Positions 1 through 6,207 of a stretch of DNA of 8,910 nucleotides are shown piece after piece. The position numbers and the translations under genes are program-made. The DNA is from Pseudomonadota bacterium (lineage in GTDB: Bacteria; Verrucomicrobiota; Verrucomicrobiia; Chthoniobacterales; UBA6821), in the NCBI GenBank assembly GCA_009928265.1, contig RFPR01000082.1, positions 1-8,910 on the forward strand. The letters are read 5' to 3'. Each line of letters opens with the position of its first letter. Position 1 is the stretch's first letter. The notes under the pieces are model-generated. The model ran no database searches, was not told where the DNA came from, and worked only from the letters and a program-made list of their open reading frames with translations.

Positions 1-103
1 TAAGGCCCAGATGGGTGCCGTGATGAAAGTCGCCCAGGCCAAGGCCGATGGCCGCGCTGACGGACGCAGCCTCAGTGCCGAGGTCCAGAAGCAGCTTCCC
101 TGA
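1..103 (+). CDS. yqeY: GatB/YqeY domain protein, C-terminal end only (partial)
   Basis: The window opens inside a gene. Reading from base 2, 33 codons end in TGA at 101-103. The peptide contains MGAVMKVAQAKADGRADGRS followed by a short helix ending in QKQLP. This matches the C-terminal signature of YqeY-family proteins (M-G-x-V-M, then G-R-A-D-G, then a short V-x-x-x-L tail). YqeY resembles the tRNA-binding tail domain of the GatB amidotransferase subunit; its exact cellular role is not settled. Only the tail is visible, so the start, length and upstream partner are unknown. The ispD start lies 37 bases after the stop on the same strand, so the two could share a transcript. The call rests on one short motif region, but that motif is characteristic. 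Confidence 0.8.
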   Translation, partial: KAQMGAVMKVAQAKADGRADGRSLSAEVQKQLP

Positions 104-140
104 TTGGGTAAGTAGCTTTCGGGAAGTCCGGGCCCCCGCC

Positions 141-845
141 ATGACCCAAGGCATTTCCACTGCGGCAGCCGTCATTGTTGGCGGAGGTTCCGGGACTCGC
201 TTTGGTGGTGACAAGCTCACCGGGGTGATTGCTGGTAAGCCCCTGATTGCCCACACGCTTTTGGCGTTTGAGGCCTCGACCGGGATTTCGGCGATCGTTC
301 TCGTGGTTCCTGCAGGACGCGAGGAAGAGTTTCGCTCCATCGCACAGAATGCAGGGATCTCAAAGCTCACCGCTGTGGTATCCGGGGGATCTCATCGCCA
401 TGAGTCCGTCCTCAATGGACTGAATACTTTGCCTGCTGGGATTGATTTTGCGGCGATTCATGATGCCGCACGTCCGCTGATCACGCCCGAGTTGATTGCT
501 CGAACCTTGGAGACCGCTTCACGTGAAGGAGCCGCCGCTGTTGCCGCACCCGTCACTGATACGCTTCATCGGATCGACTCCTCAGGTCATGCGGCGGGAA
601 CGGTTGATCGTTCCTTGCTGCGAGCGATGCAGACTCCGCAGGTTTTCCGTGTGCAGGAAATCGTGAGTATTTTTGATTCTGCGGAGGGAATCCCCACGGA
701 CGAGGTTTCCGTGGCGATAGCCGCTGGAAAGAAAGTCGCTCTCGTCGAACACGCCGAACCAAATCTGAAGGTTACCTGGCCGCAGGATGTCATCATGGCG
801 GAGGCTCTGCTTCTGGACCGAACCAAGTTAGGACTAGGATCATGA
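141..845 (+). CDS. ispD: 2-C-methyl-D-erythritol 4-phosphate cytidylyltransferase (IspD)
   Basis: IspD transfers CMP from CTP to 2-C-methyl-D-erythritol 4-phosphate in the cytoplasmic non-mevalonate (MEP) isoprenoid pathway. From the ATG at 141 the protein is 234 residues, the usual size. Visible motifs in order are the glycine-rich nucleotide-binding loop GGGSGTRFGGDKL (14-26), G-G-x-x-R-x-x-S-V-x-x-G-L (82-94), HDAARPL (107-113), QTPQVF (164-169), TDEVSVA (186-192) and the KVTWPQD tail motif (210-216), equivalent to the usual K-I-T-x-P-E-D. The frame stays open upstream to an ATG at 48. That start would overlap the YqeY tail and add 31 residues without family character, so I chose 141. No strong ribosome binding site precedes it. 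The last bases overlap the next gene by four (ATGA), suggesting translational coupling. Confidence 0.92.
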   Translation: MTQGISTAAAVIVGGGSGTRFGGDKLTGVIAGKPLIAHTLLAFEASTGISAIVLVVPAGREEEFRSIAQNAGISKLTAVVSGGSHRHESVLNGLNTLPAGIDFAAIHDAARPLITPELIARTLETASREGAAAVAAPVTDTLHRIDSSGHAAGTVDRSLLRAMQTPQVFRVQEIVSIFDSAEGIPTDEVSVAIAAGKKVALVEHAEPNLKVTWPQDVIMAEALLLDRTKLGLGS

Positions 846-2110
846 AGTCTCAGATTTCGACGCTTCCCAACGGACTCCGTGTCGCCACCTGCGCGATGCC
901 CTCATCGCAGACCGTGGCGGTGGGCCTTTGGGCAGCTGTTGGGGCGCGTCATGAATCCGCCCGAATCGGCGGGATCTCTCATTTCCTGGAGCATCTGCTC
1001 TTCAAGGGAACGAAGAAGCGGAGTGCCCGCAGGATCAGTGAGGAAGTCGAGGGAGTGGGCGGAGATCTGAACGCCTACACCGCCGAGGAGCGCACCTGCT
1101 ACTACGCTGCCGCCTCCGTTGAGCATTTGGGCCGCGTCACCGATGTGCTCTGCGACATGTATCGAAATTCCCGCCTCGATGCCGGAGAGATCGAGCGGGA
1201 GAGGGGTGTCATCGCCGAGGAGATCGAGATGATCCGGGACGAGCCGGCCCAGCATGTCCATGAACTCCTCACCGCGGAGACCTGGCACGGCAACTCGCTT
1301 GCCCATCCGATCACCGGCACGAGAAAAAGCCTCACAGCAATCACCCGTAGGGATCTCAAAGGGCACCTAGCCTCCTACTACAACGCCGCCAGCACCATCC
1401 TGAGCGCAGCGGGAGACGTTGATCATGCCGAGATCGTTAAGATGGCCACCAATCTTCTCGGAGGTCTTCCGAAGGGAGGTGTCCCGAAAAAGTCACTAGC
1501 TCCTAAACGTCAGAGTGCGCCGCGTGTCGTCGTGGAATCGCGTGATACCCAGCAGACCCAGATGGCCTTTTCCTTCCGTGGGATTGGAGCCCATGACCCG
1601 AGGCGCTACGCCGTCTCCCTGCTCCATATCCTGCTCGGTGGAAACATGAGTTCCCGCCTCTTTCAGGAACTTCGTGAGAAGCGCGGTCTCTGCTACTCCG
1701 TCAGCACGGCCCTTTCCACCCACTCCGACTGCGGAGCCTTCGAGATTTCCCTCGGTCTCGACGGTGAGAAAGTGGAAAAAGCCCTTGGATTGATCCTCAA
1801 GGAATGCGACCGGATAGCGGAAAAGGGCCCTTCCAAGTCCGAACTCAAGCGGGCCAGCGACTACTCCATCGGCACCAGTCGGATGGCTCTGGAACGAGCC
1901 TCCACCCATAACTATCGTCTCGGAACGGCCCTGCTCACCTACGGAAAGATCGTGTCGCCTGAACAGGTCTACGATCGCCTGGCCAAGGTCACCCCGGAGG
2001 AGATTCGCAAGGTGGCTTCTCAGGTCTTAATTCGCCGTACTCTTTGCCTCGCCATGGTCGGCCCCGGGCCTTCAAGGGAAAAGTTGATGGGACAGATTCG
2101 AGGGAAATAA
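842..2110 (+). CDS. M16 family zinc peptidase (pitrilysin/processing peptidase-like)
   Basis: This 422-residue protein is a single-unit M16B-type metallopeptidase. The inverted zinc motif H-x-x-E-H is HFLEH at residues 47-51. The third zinc ligand is expected 76 residues after the second histidine, and E127 sits exactly there, in the A-E-E-I-E-M stretch. The second, structurally similar half carries the conserved Arg/Tyr pair in REKRGLCYS (R281 and Y285), which contacts substrate backbone in the family. The length fits bacterial M16B enzymes that work as dimers or heterodimers. There is no obvious signal peptide, so a cytoplasmic location is likely, although relatives can be periplasmic. The ATG at 842 overlaps the ispD stop by 4 bases, and an AGGA lies about 8 bases upstream. 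The physiological substrate cannot be read from the sequence; peptide turnover or processing is a family-level inference. Confidence 0.92.
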   Translation: MKSQISTLPNGLRVATCAMPSSQTVAVGLWAAVGARHESARIGGISHFLEHLLFKGTKKRSARRISEEVEGVGGDLNAYTAEERTCYYAAASVEHLGRVTDVLCDMYRNSRLDAGEIERERGVIAEEIEMIRDEPAQHVHELLTAETWHGNSLAHPITGTRKSLTAITRRDLKGHLASYYNAASTILSAAGDVDHAEIVKMATNLLGGLPKGGVPKKSLAPKRQSAPRVVVESRDTQQTQMAFSFRGIGAHDPRRYAVSLLHILLGGNMSSRLFQELREKRGLCYSVSTALSTHSDCGAFEISLGLDGEKVEKALGLILKECDRIAEKGPSKSELKRASDYSIGTSRMALERASTHNYRLGTALLTYGKIVSPEQVYDRLAKVTPEEIRKVASQVLIRRTLCLAMVGPGPSREKLMGQIRGK

Positions 2111-2120
2111 CCGATTTGGA

Positions 2121-2155
2121 TTTTCTCGCGCAGAGACGCAGAGGCGCGGAGAAAA
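2121..2155. repeat. Hairpin of the CGCAGAGACGCAGAG dispersed-repeat type
   Basis: TTTTCTC plus GCGC (2121-2131) can pair with GCGC plus GAGAAAA (2144-2155), leaving one bulged G at 2148 and a 12-base purine-rich loop. The interior holds a near-tandem CGCAGAG / CGCAGAG / GCGCGGAG pattern. Strings of this kind recur as intergenic repeats in many environmental bacterial genomes; that is from memory, not a search. It lies 11 bases after the M16 stop codon. It is followed by A- then T-rich sequence rather than a clean U-tract, so on the + strand it is a weak terminator candidate at best. A structural role between convergent transcripts is possible. Confidence 0.5.
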
Positions 2156-2204
2156 AATTTAGGTAATCAAGGAACTCGAGTGGTTACGCTGCTCCCCGCC
2201 AAAT

Positions 2205-2290
2205 GCCGGGCCGTGGGAACGGCCGGGATAGACTACGCGCATCGTAGCCCCATTTGATAAAATGGGGCGCTACTTGCGGGAGCGAGAGCG
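2205..2290. repeat. REP-like palindromic element with two hairpins
   Basis: Two stem-loops follow one another. The first is GGCCGT (2209-2214), loop GGGA, ACGGCC (2219-2224): a 6-base-pair stem closing a GNRA-type tetraloop. The second runs 2244-2273: GTAGC plus CCCATTT pairs with AAATGGG plus GCTAC, leaving two unpaired bases on the 3' side and a short GATA loop. After it comes a GC-rich tail, CTTGCGGGAGCGAGAGCG. The composition and the GTAGC...GCTAC ends resemble repetitive extragenic palindromes. Neither hairpin carries a U-tract, so neither is a classic intrinsic terminator. The element sits just after the folD stop on the minus strand and about 100 bases after the M16 stop. No other copy of the long hairpin is present in the window, so membership of a repeat family is inference. 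Confidence 0.5.
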
Positions 2291-2303
2291 TCAAATCCCA
2301 ACC

Positions 2304-3182
2304 CTATGCAGTCAGGCGTTCGCAGGCGGTGACGGTATTGCTCATCAACATGGCAATCGTCATTGGACCAACTCCTCCGGGAACTGGGGTGATCGCTTTG
2401 CACTTCGAAGCCACGGCGTCGAAGTCGACATCGCCTACAAGACGGTAGCCGGTTTTGGTCGTCGTATCCTCGACACGGTTGATGCCGACATCGATGACGA
2501 CGGCACCTTCCTTAATGTGTTCGGCTCCGAGCGCCTTGGGGCGACCGATGGCCGCAATGACGATGTCGGCGCGGTGGGTGACTGCCGCGAGATCTTTTGT
2601 CCGCGAATGGGCGATGGTGACCGTGGCATCTCCGCCTTTCCCCTTAGCCATCAGGAGAAGGGCCATCGGCTTTCCGACAATGAGGCTGCGGCCGACGACG
2701 ACGATTTCGGCTCCGGAAGTCTCGATTCCAGCCGCGATGAGGAGGCGCTGGCAACCGAGTGGAGTGCATGGGACAAAGGCGGTTGGATCCTCCATGGCTA
2801 GCTTGGCCACGTTGACGGGATGGAATCCGTCGACATCCTTGCGCGGGTCGATGGCCAGAGTGACCTGGTGCTCATCGATGTGCTTGGGAGGCGGCGACTG
2901 AACGAGGATACCGTGGATCTCCGGGTCAACATTGAGCTTGGTGACCAGATCGAGCAGTTCCTCCTGCGTGGTGGAGGCTGGGAGCTCGATCTTGCGTGAA
3001 TGCATACCGAGAGAAGCGCAGGTGCGGTCCTTGTTGCGGACGTAGGCCTGGGAAGCGGGATCCTCGCCGATGAGCACGACGGCAAGTCCGGGAGTAATGC
3101 CGCGAGCCTTCAGGGCCTCGATGCGTGCACGGGTTTCGTGTTCGACTTCGGCGGCGACCGCCTTGCCATCAATGAGCTTCAT
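2304..3182 (-). CDS. folD: Bifunctional methylenetetrahydrofolate dehydrogenase / methenyl-THF cyclohydrolase (FolD)
   Basis: FolD interconverts 5,10-methylene-, methenyl- and 10-formyl-tetrahydrofolate with NADP(H) in the cytoplasm, feeding purine and formyl-Met synthesis. The protein is 292 residues, the family norm. The catalytic region EDPASQAYVRNKDRTCASLG (40-59) supplies the tyrosine (Y47) and lysine (K51) of the Y-x-x-x-K motif. The active-site glutamine is Q95, and the conserved aspartate lies in K-D-V-D-G-F-H (115-121). The dinucleotide domain follows, with GRSLIVGKPMA (164-174), and PGGVGPMTIAML (268-279) closes the signature. An oddity is that the usual Q-L-P-L-P around the glutamine reads Q-S-P-P-P. 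The start overlaps the stop of the upstream acyltransferase gene by 4 bases and has no clear ribosome binding site, so coupled translation is likely. It appears to be the last gene of the xylB-ubiX-acyltransferase-folD unit. Confidence 0.95.
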   Translation of the reverse strand: MKLIDGKAVAAEVEHETRARIEALKARGITPGLAVVLIGEDPASQAYVRNKDRTCASLGMHSRKIELPASTTQEELLDLVTKLNVDPEIHGILVQSPPPKHIDEHQVTLAIDPRKDVDGFHPVNVAKLAMEDPTAFVPCTPLGCQRLLIAAGIETSGAEIVVVGRSLIVGKPMALLLMAKGKGGDATVTIAHSRTKDLAAVTHRADIVIAAIGRPKALGAEHIKEGAVVIDVGINRVEDTTTKTGYRLVGDVDFDAVASKCKAITPVPGGVGPMTIAMLMSNTVTACERLTA

Positions 3183-3844
3183 AGTTCGTTATCGTTGCGG
3201 ATTGCTTCTTCCTTGAGAAGGGTTTCCAAGCGGAGTCGTTCGGCTTCCAGATCGGTCGCCTCCGGGTCGACCGTCAGGTAGGGATCCATTACAATGTCCA
3301 CTCTTGAAAAGGGAAGGGGGATGGCGAAGTTATCCCATGTCTTGAGACGGATCGCCCAGTGGTAGCGGGCATGGAGGGGCATGATGGGGATACCGGTTTT
3401 CTGCGCCAGGAAGACGGCGCCGGGTCCAAGCGAATATTTCGGTCCGCGTGGGCCGTCCGGCGTGATGGCGAGGTCAACGCCCGCCTCCAAAAGCGCGGAG
3501 AGTTCACGGATTGCGGTCGAGCCCCGCCTAGAGCTAGAACCACGGACCGAACCCATGCCGAGGTTGGCCATGACGCCTGCGAGGATGTCGCCGTCCTTGC
3601 TCGGACTGGTCAGGACGCTCACTCCCTTGCGGCTCGGGTGCTTTGCCGGATAGTGGCGCAAGAAGCCGATGGAAATCGCCGGGATGCGGTTATGCCAGAA
3701 GACAAGGATACGAGGTCCGGGCGGGGGATTGGTGAGAAATCCGGAGCTGTCTGTCACCCGAAGCCTGATCGTGGAAAAGATCAGGCGGGCGAGGTTCGCG
3801 GCGAGGGCCGCAAGGAGTGCCTGCTTGTTGATTTTTCCGGCCAT
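3179..3844 (-). CDS. DUF374 lysophospholipid acyltransferase-like protein
   Basis: This 221-residue protein belongs to the DUF374 group of the LPLAT (glycerol-phosphate acyltransferase-like) superfamily. Diagnostic motifs in order are FWHNR (49-53, the DUF374 counterpart of the acyltransferase H-x4-D region), TSPSKDGD (79-86), RGSSSRRG (101-108) and TPDGPRGPKY (128-137), which would form the acyl-acceptor pocket. An N-terminal hydrophobic stretch (about residues 8-27) could anchor it to the inner membrane. Members are presumed to acylate lipids or lipid A-like acceptors, but the substrate of this branch is not established and nothing here identifies it. Its ATG begins on the base directly after the ubiX stop codon, and its own stop overlaps the folD start by four bases, so the three genes are almost certainly co-translated from one message. 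The family assignment is firm; the reaction is inferred. Confidence 0.88.
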   Translation of the reverse strand: MAGKINKQALLAALAANLARLIFSTIRLRVTDSSGFLTNPPPGPRILVFWHNRIPAISIGFLRHYPAKHPSRKGVSVLTSPSKDGDILAGVMANLGMGSVRGSSSRRGSTAIRELSALLEAGVDLAITPDGPRGPKYSLGPGAVFLAQKTGIPIMPLHARYHWAIRLKTWDNFAIPLPFSRVDIVMDPYLTVDPEATDLEAERLRLETLLKEEAIRNDNEL

Positions 3845-4408
3845 TTATTCCGCCGGAGCAATGTCTTCCTTCCAACGGCAGGCGTTCGGAGCGTGGATGC
3901 CGAGTTGGTCAAGGACGCGCCAGACGACCGTGTCGGCCAGTTCGTCGAAATCCTTGGGGTGACTGTAGAAGGAGGGGGAGGCGGGCAGGATGATCGCTCC
4001 GGCCTCAGTGAGCGTAACGATGTTACGAGCATGGATCAGGTTCCACGGTGTCTCGCGGGGGACGATGATGAGCTTGCGGCGCTCCTTGAGGAAGACGTCG
4101 GCAGCCCGCAGGATCAGGTTCTCACTGGTCCCAGCAGCGATCCTCCCCATGGTTCCCATGGAACTAGGCATGATGATCATGCCGTCGAAGAGGGCGCTTC
4201 CGCTGGCAAAGGGGGCGTTCATCGACTTCTCGCTGTGCTCGATGACTCCGGGGGGCAGCTTTAACTCCCCGATCTCTTCGTGAATCACCTGCTTGGCATA
4301 AGGCGAGAGAACCAGATGGATCTCATGTCCTCCCTCTCCAAGGTGATGGAGGAGCCGCTGGAGATAGATGGAGCCGCTGGCTCCGGTGGCGGCGAGGACA
4401 AGACGCAT
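3845..4408 (-). CDS. ubiX: Flavin prenyltransferase (UbiX family)
   Basis: UbiX attaches a dimethylallyl group to FMN to make prenyl-FMN, the cofactor of UbiD-type decarboxylases used in ubiquinone or menaquinone synthesis and related reactions. The 187-residue length is typical. Visible motifs are the N-terminal flavin loop TGASGSIYLQRLL (8-20), PSSMGTMGRIAAG (81-93; more often P-C-S-M), NLILRAADVFLKERRKL (97-113), RETPW (118-122) and PASPSFY (142-148). No ubiD gene is in the window, so the partner decarboxylase must be elsewhere. Chemically it links to ispD nearby, because the MEP pathway supplies dimethylallyl units, but that closeness may be chance. It lies 39 bases downstream of xylB and touches the acyltransferase start with no gap. 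No clear Shine-Dalgarno sequence precedes its ATG. Confidence 0.93.
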   Translation of the reverse strand: MRLVLAATGASGSIYLQRLLHHLGEGGHEIHLVLSPYAKQVIHEEIGELKLPPGVIEHSEKSMNAPFASGSALFDGMIIMPSSMGTMGRIAAGTSENLILRAADVFLKERRKLIIVPRETPWNLIHARNIVTLTEAGAIILPASPSFYSHPKDFDELADTVVWRVLDQLGIHAPNACRWKEDIAPAE

Positions 4409-4447
4409 TAGTTTGGGAGCTGGGCGCTCGGTTATGGGATCTGGGGA

Positions 4448-5947
4448 CTAGAGCAGCCCGGCAGAGCCGAGGGTTGTGCGGAGCTTGGTGGCTCGCTCGA
4501 GGAGTTCTTTATAAATCGCGGCGTTCTTCGAATCAGGGGTGCAGCGGGTTGATTCGTCGAGAGTGACTAGTCGCGCACAAAGGGCATGCAACGCCGCTGT
4601 GGAATGATCCTCCCCCGCCGCCCAAGCGGCCTGAATGGCTCCGCCAAGCGCGGCTCCCTCGCTGGAAGTGAGGCATACGGTCGGCACGCCGAAGACATCG
4701 GCGCAGAGTTGGCGCCAGAATGGGCTCTTGGTGCCGCCTCCGGTGATGCGGATTTCGGTAGGGTTGACGCCAAGGGCCCGGAAACAATCCAGTCCGTAGG
4801 CGAGGCCTAGGGTCACGCCCTCCATCGCGGCCCGGGCGATATGGGCGGGAGTGAAATTTTTGGTCGTGATGCCATGGAGGACGCCGCTTCCCTTAGGGAG
4901 ATTCGGGGTTCGTTCCCCGGCGAGGTAGGGGAGGAGCAGGAGACCATCACTTCCAGCGGGGATGGTGGCTGCCTCGGTGGCGTACTGGTCATGGCTCCAG
5001 CCTTCGAAGAGAGCACGGGTCAGTTCCGTGACGAGCGTAACGTTCATCGTGCAGGCGAGCGGCATCCATGAGCCGGTGCTGTCGCAGAAGGCGGCAACTT
5101 CCCCCTTTGGATCGACGACAGGGGAGGGGCTGAAAGCGTACAGGGTGCCTGAGGTACCGAGGCTGGCGGTCATGATGCCGGGGCTCACGTTGCCGGTGCC
5201 GATGGCGCCCATCATATTGTCTCCTCCTCCGGAGCTCACAACGACGCTGGCGGAGAGATTCCATTGTGAGATGAGATCGGAGCGAAGAGTCCCTGCGGTA
5301 ACTTCCGAGGAGCGGAGCGGAGGGAGCTTTGTCGCTAGTCCAGGTGCCACGGCATCCAGCACGGACTGTGACCATGTGCGGGTCTTCACATCGAGAAGGG
5401 CGGTGCCGGAGGCGTCGCCGTATTCCATCGATTTCACACCGGTGAGCCACCAGTTGATGTAGTCGTGGGGTAGGAGGACAGAGGAAGTCTTCTCCCAGTT
5501 GGAGGGTTCATTCTTACGAACCCAGAGGATCTTCGGCGCCGTGTAACCGGTAAGCATGGCGTTGCCGGTGAGTTCCACGACCTTGGCCTCTCCTCCGAGA
5601 GCCTTGGTCAACTCGGCGCATTCAGCGGTTGTGGAGGTGTCGCACCAGAGTTTGGCAGGACGGACGACCTGATCCTGGGAATCGAGAAGAACCAGTCCGT
5701 GTTGCTGTCCGCTGACGCCGATTCCGGCAACTTCCGTGCTACGGGTTCCGAGTTGTTCCAAAACCTTGGAAATCGTGGCCTCGACGGCGGAGATCCAGAC
5801 GGCCGGATCCTGTTCCATCGCTCCCTCTTCCTTGGCTTCAACGAAACCGTAGGCCAGTTGTGCGCTGGCAAGGATTTCTCCGGTCGCCGTATCGAGGGCG
5901 ACGGTCTTGGTGCTTTGGGTTCCGCTGTCGATGCCGAGGGTGATCAT
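4448..5947 (-). CDS. xylB: Xylulokinase (FGGY carbohydrate kinase)
   Basis: Xylulokinase phosphorylates D-xylulose with ATP to xylulose 5-phosphate, which enters the pentose phosphate pathway. The 499-residue length and motif order fit XylB. The phosphate-binding start DSGTQSTK is at 7-14, SGQQHG at 79-84 and WCDTST at 101-106. LTGNAMLTGYTAPKILWVRK (126-145) and LLPHDYINWWLTG (158-170) are typical of xylulokinases rather than glycerol kinases. The catalytic aspartate is expected in GGGDNMMGAIGTG (240-252), as D243. ATP-domain motifs are GTSGT (264-268), GERTP (344-348) and GGGTKSPFWRQL (403-414). No xylose isomerase, transporter or regulator is beside it, so it is an orphan in this view. A related FGGY sugar kinase remains possible. 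The sequence just upstream of the start is pyrimidine-rich on the coding strand and has no Shine-Dalgarno sequence. It is likely the first gene of the four-gene minus-strand unit. Confidence 0.9.
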   Translation of the reverse strand: MITLGIDSGTQSTKTVALDTATGEILASAQLAYGFVEAKEEGAMEQDPAVWISAVEATISKVLEQLGTRSTEVAGIGVSGQQHGLVLLDSQDQVVRPAKLWCDTSTTAECAELTKALGGEAKVVELTGNAMLTGYTAPKILWVRKNEPSNWEKTSSVLLPHDYINWWLTGVKSMEYGDASGTALLDVKTRTWSQSVLDAVAPGLATKLPPLRSSEVTAGTLRSDLISQWNLSASVVVSSGGGDNMMGAIGTGNVSPGIMTASLGTSGTLYAFSPSPVVDPKGEVAAFCDSTGSWMPLACTMNVTLVTELTRALFEGWSHDQYATEAATIPAGSDGLLLLPYLAGERTPNLPKGSGVLHGITTKNFTPAHIARAAMEGVTLGLAYGLDCFRALGVNPTEIRITGGGTKSPFWRQLCADVFGVPTVCLTSSEGAALGGAIQAAWAAGEDHSTAALHALCARLVTLDESTRCTPDSKNAAIYKELLERATKLRTTLGSAGLL

Positions 5948-6065
5948 TCGAAAAAAGTATGAAGGATGAATGAAGAATGATGAAGTGATTAAACCTAAGA
6001 GCGGAAGCTTAAGAATTTAGATTCACAGCGATCAAGGGGATGAAAGAAATGCTCCAAAGAGAGTG

Positions 6066-6095
6066 AAAACCACCAAAGACACAAAACAGCACGAA
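6066..6095. repeat. Candidate copy of an ACCACcAAAGACACAAA-type dispersed repeat
   Basis: The stretch contains AACCACCAAAGACACAAAAC followed by AGCACGAA. A-C-C-A-C-x-A-A-A-G-A-C-A-C-x-A-A-A strings recur in the intergenic DNA of many environmental bacteria, often near CGCAGAGACGCAGAG strings like the one at 2121. This link is from memory and could not be checked. There is only one copy here, it has no obvious hairpin, and it may simply be biased intergenic sequence. Confidence 0.3.
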
Positions 6096-6135
6096 CCAAG
6101 AGCCTGAGAAGGCAGTGAAAATTTTTCATTCCTTC

Positions 6136-6192
6136 TTGCCAAGGCAATGCATGGAGGGCATTCTACCAAACCATTTCCGGGTGATTCCCCGG
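6136..6192 (+). promoter_or_regulatory. Series of short hairpins in front of rplS (possible leader or promoter region)
   Basis: Three short inverted repeats sit in the 72 bases before the rplS start: TTGCC/GGCAA (6136-6140 with 6143-6147), AATGC/GCATT (6146-6150 with 6158-6162, loop of 7) and CCGGG/CCCGG (6177-6181 with 6188-6192, loop of 6). The first two share bases and cannot form together, a layout that would suit alternative structures. Ribosomal protein operons, including L19 in some phyla, are often autoregulated through leader RNA. The same bases may instead form the promoter (TTGCCA, 17-base spacer, CATTCT). The stems are only 5 base pairs, so chance is a real alternative. Confidence 0.3.
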
Positions 6193-6207
6193 GCAACCCT
6201 TTCTGTC

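Larger units (their letters stand above)
5948..6207. other. Divergent intergenic region between xylB and rplS
   Basis: This 260-base region must hold the promoters of both divergent units. Next to xylB, 5959-5985 is a degenerate run of ATGAAG/ATGAATG units. TTTAAT on the minus strand (5988-5993) is the best -10-like hexamer for xylB, but no good -35 accompanies it. A C/A-rich stretch at 6066-6095 resembles dispersed repeats described separately. For rplS, TTGCCA (6136-6141) with a 17-base spacer to CATTCT (6159-6164) is a possible but poor promoter. I see no gene here: the upstream in-frame extension of rplS has no ribosomal protein character. Confidence 0.45.

Noticed and set aside
48..140. 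Upstream extension of ispD to an ATG at 48
   Set aside because: It overlaps the YqeY tail in another frame and adds 31 residues without IspD character; the family N-terminus aligns with the ATG at 141.
902..1909. Open frames of 154 and 137 codons on the minus strand within the M16 gene
   Set aside because: They are antisense shadows of a gene with intact zinc-site and Arg/Tyr motifs, and they show no domain of their own.
2244..2273. Hairpin considered as an intrinsic terminator for folD
   Set aside because: On the minus strand the stem is followed by GATGCGCG with no U-tract, so it fails the basic form of an intrinsic terminator; it is listed as a repeat instead.
2262..2801. A 179-codon + strand frame opposite the folD 3' half
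   Set aside because: It is antisense to conserved FolD motifs and its acidic, glycine-rich translation is typical of a shadow frame.
3359..4264. A 301-codon open frame on the + strand opposite ubiX and the acyltransferase gene
   Set aside because: It lies antisense to two genes with clear family motifs, its translation is charged and low in hydrophobic structure with no recognisable domain, and GC-rich codon use readily creates such frames.
6115..6207. Upstream extension of rplS to an ATG at 6115
   Set aside because: The added residues do not resemble L19, and the standard L19 N-terminus begins at 6208.
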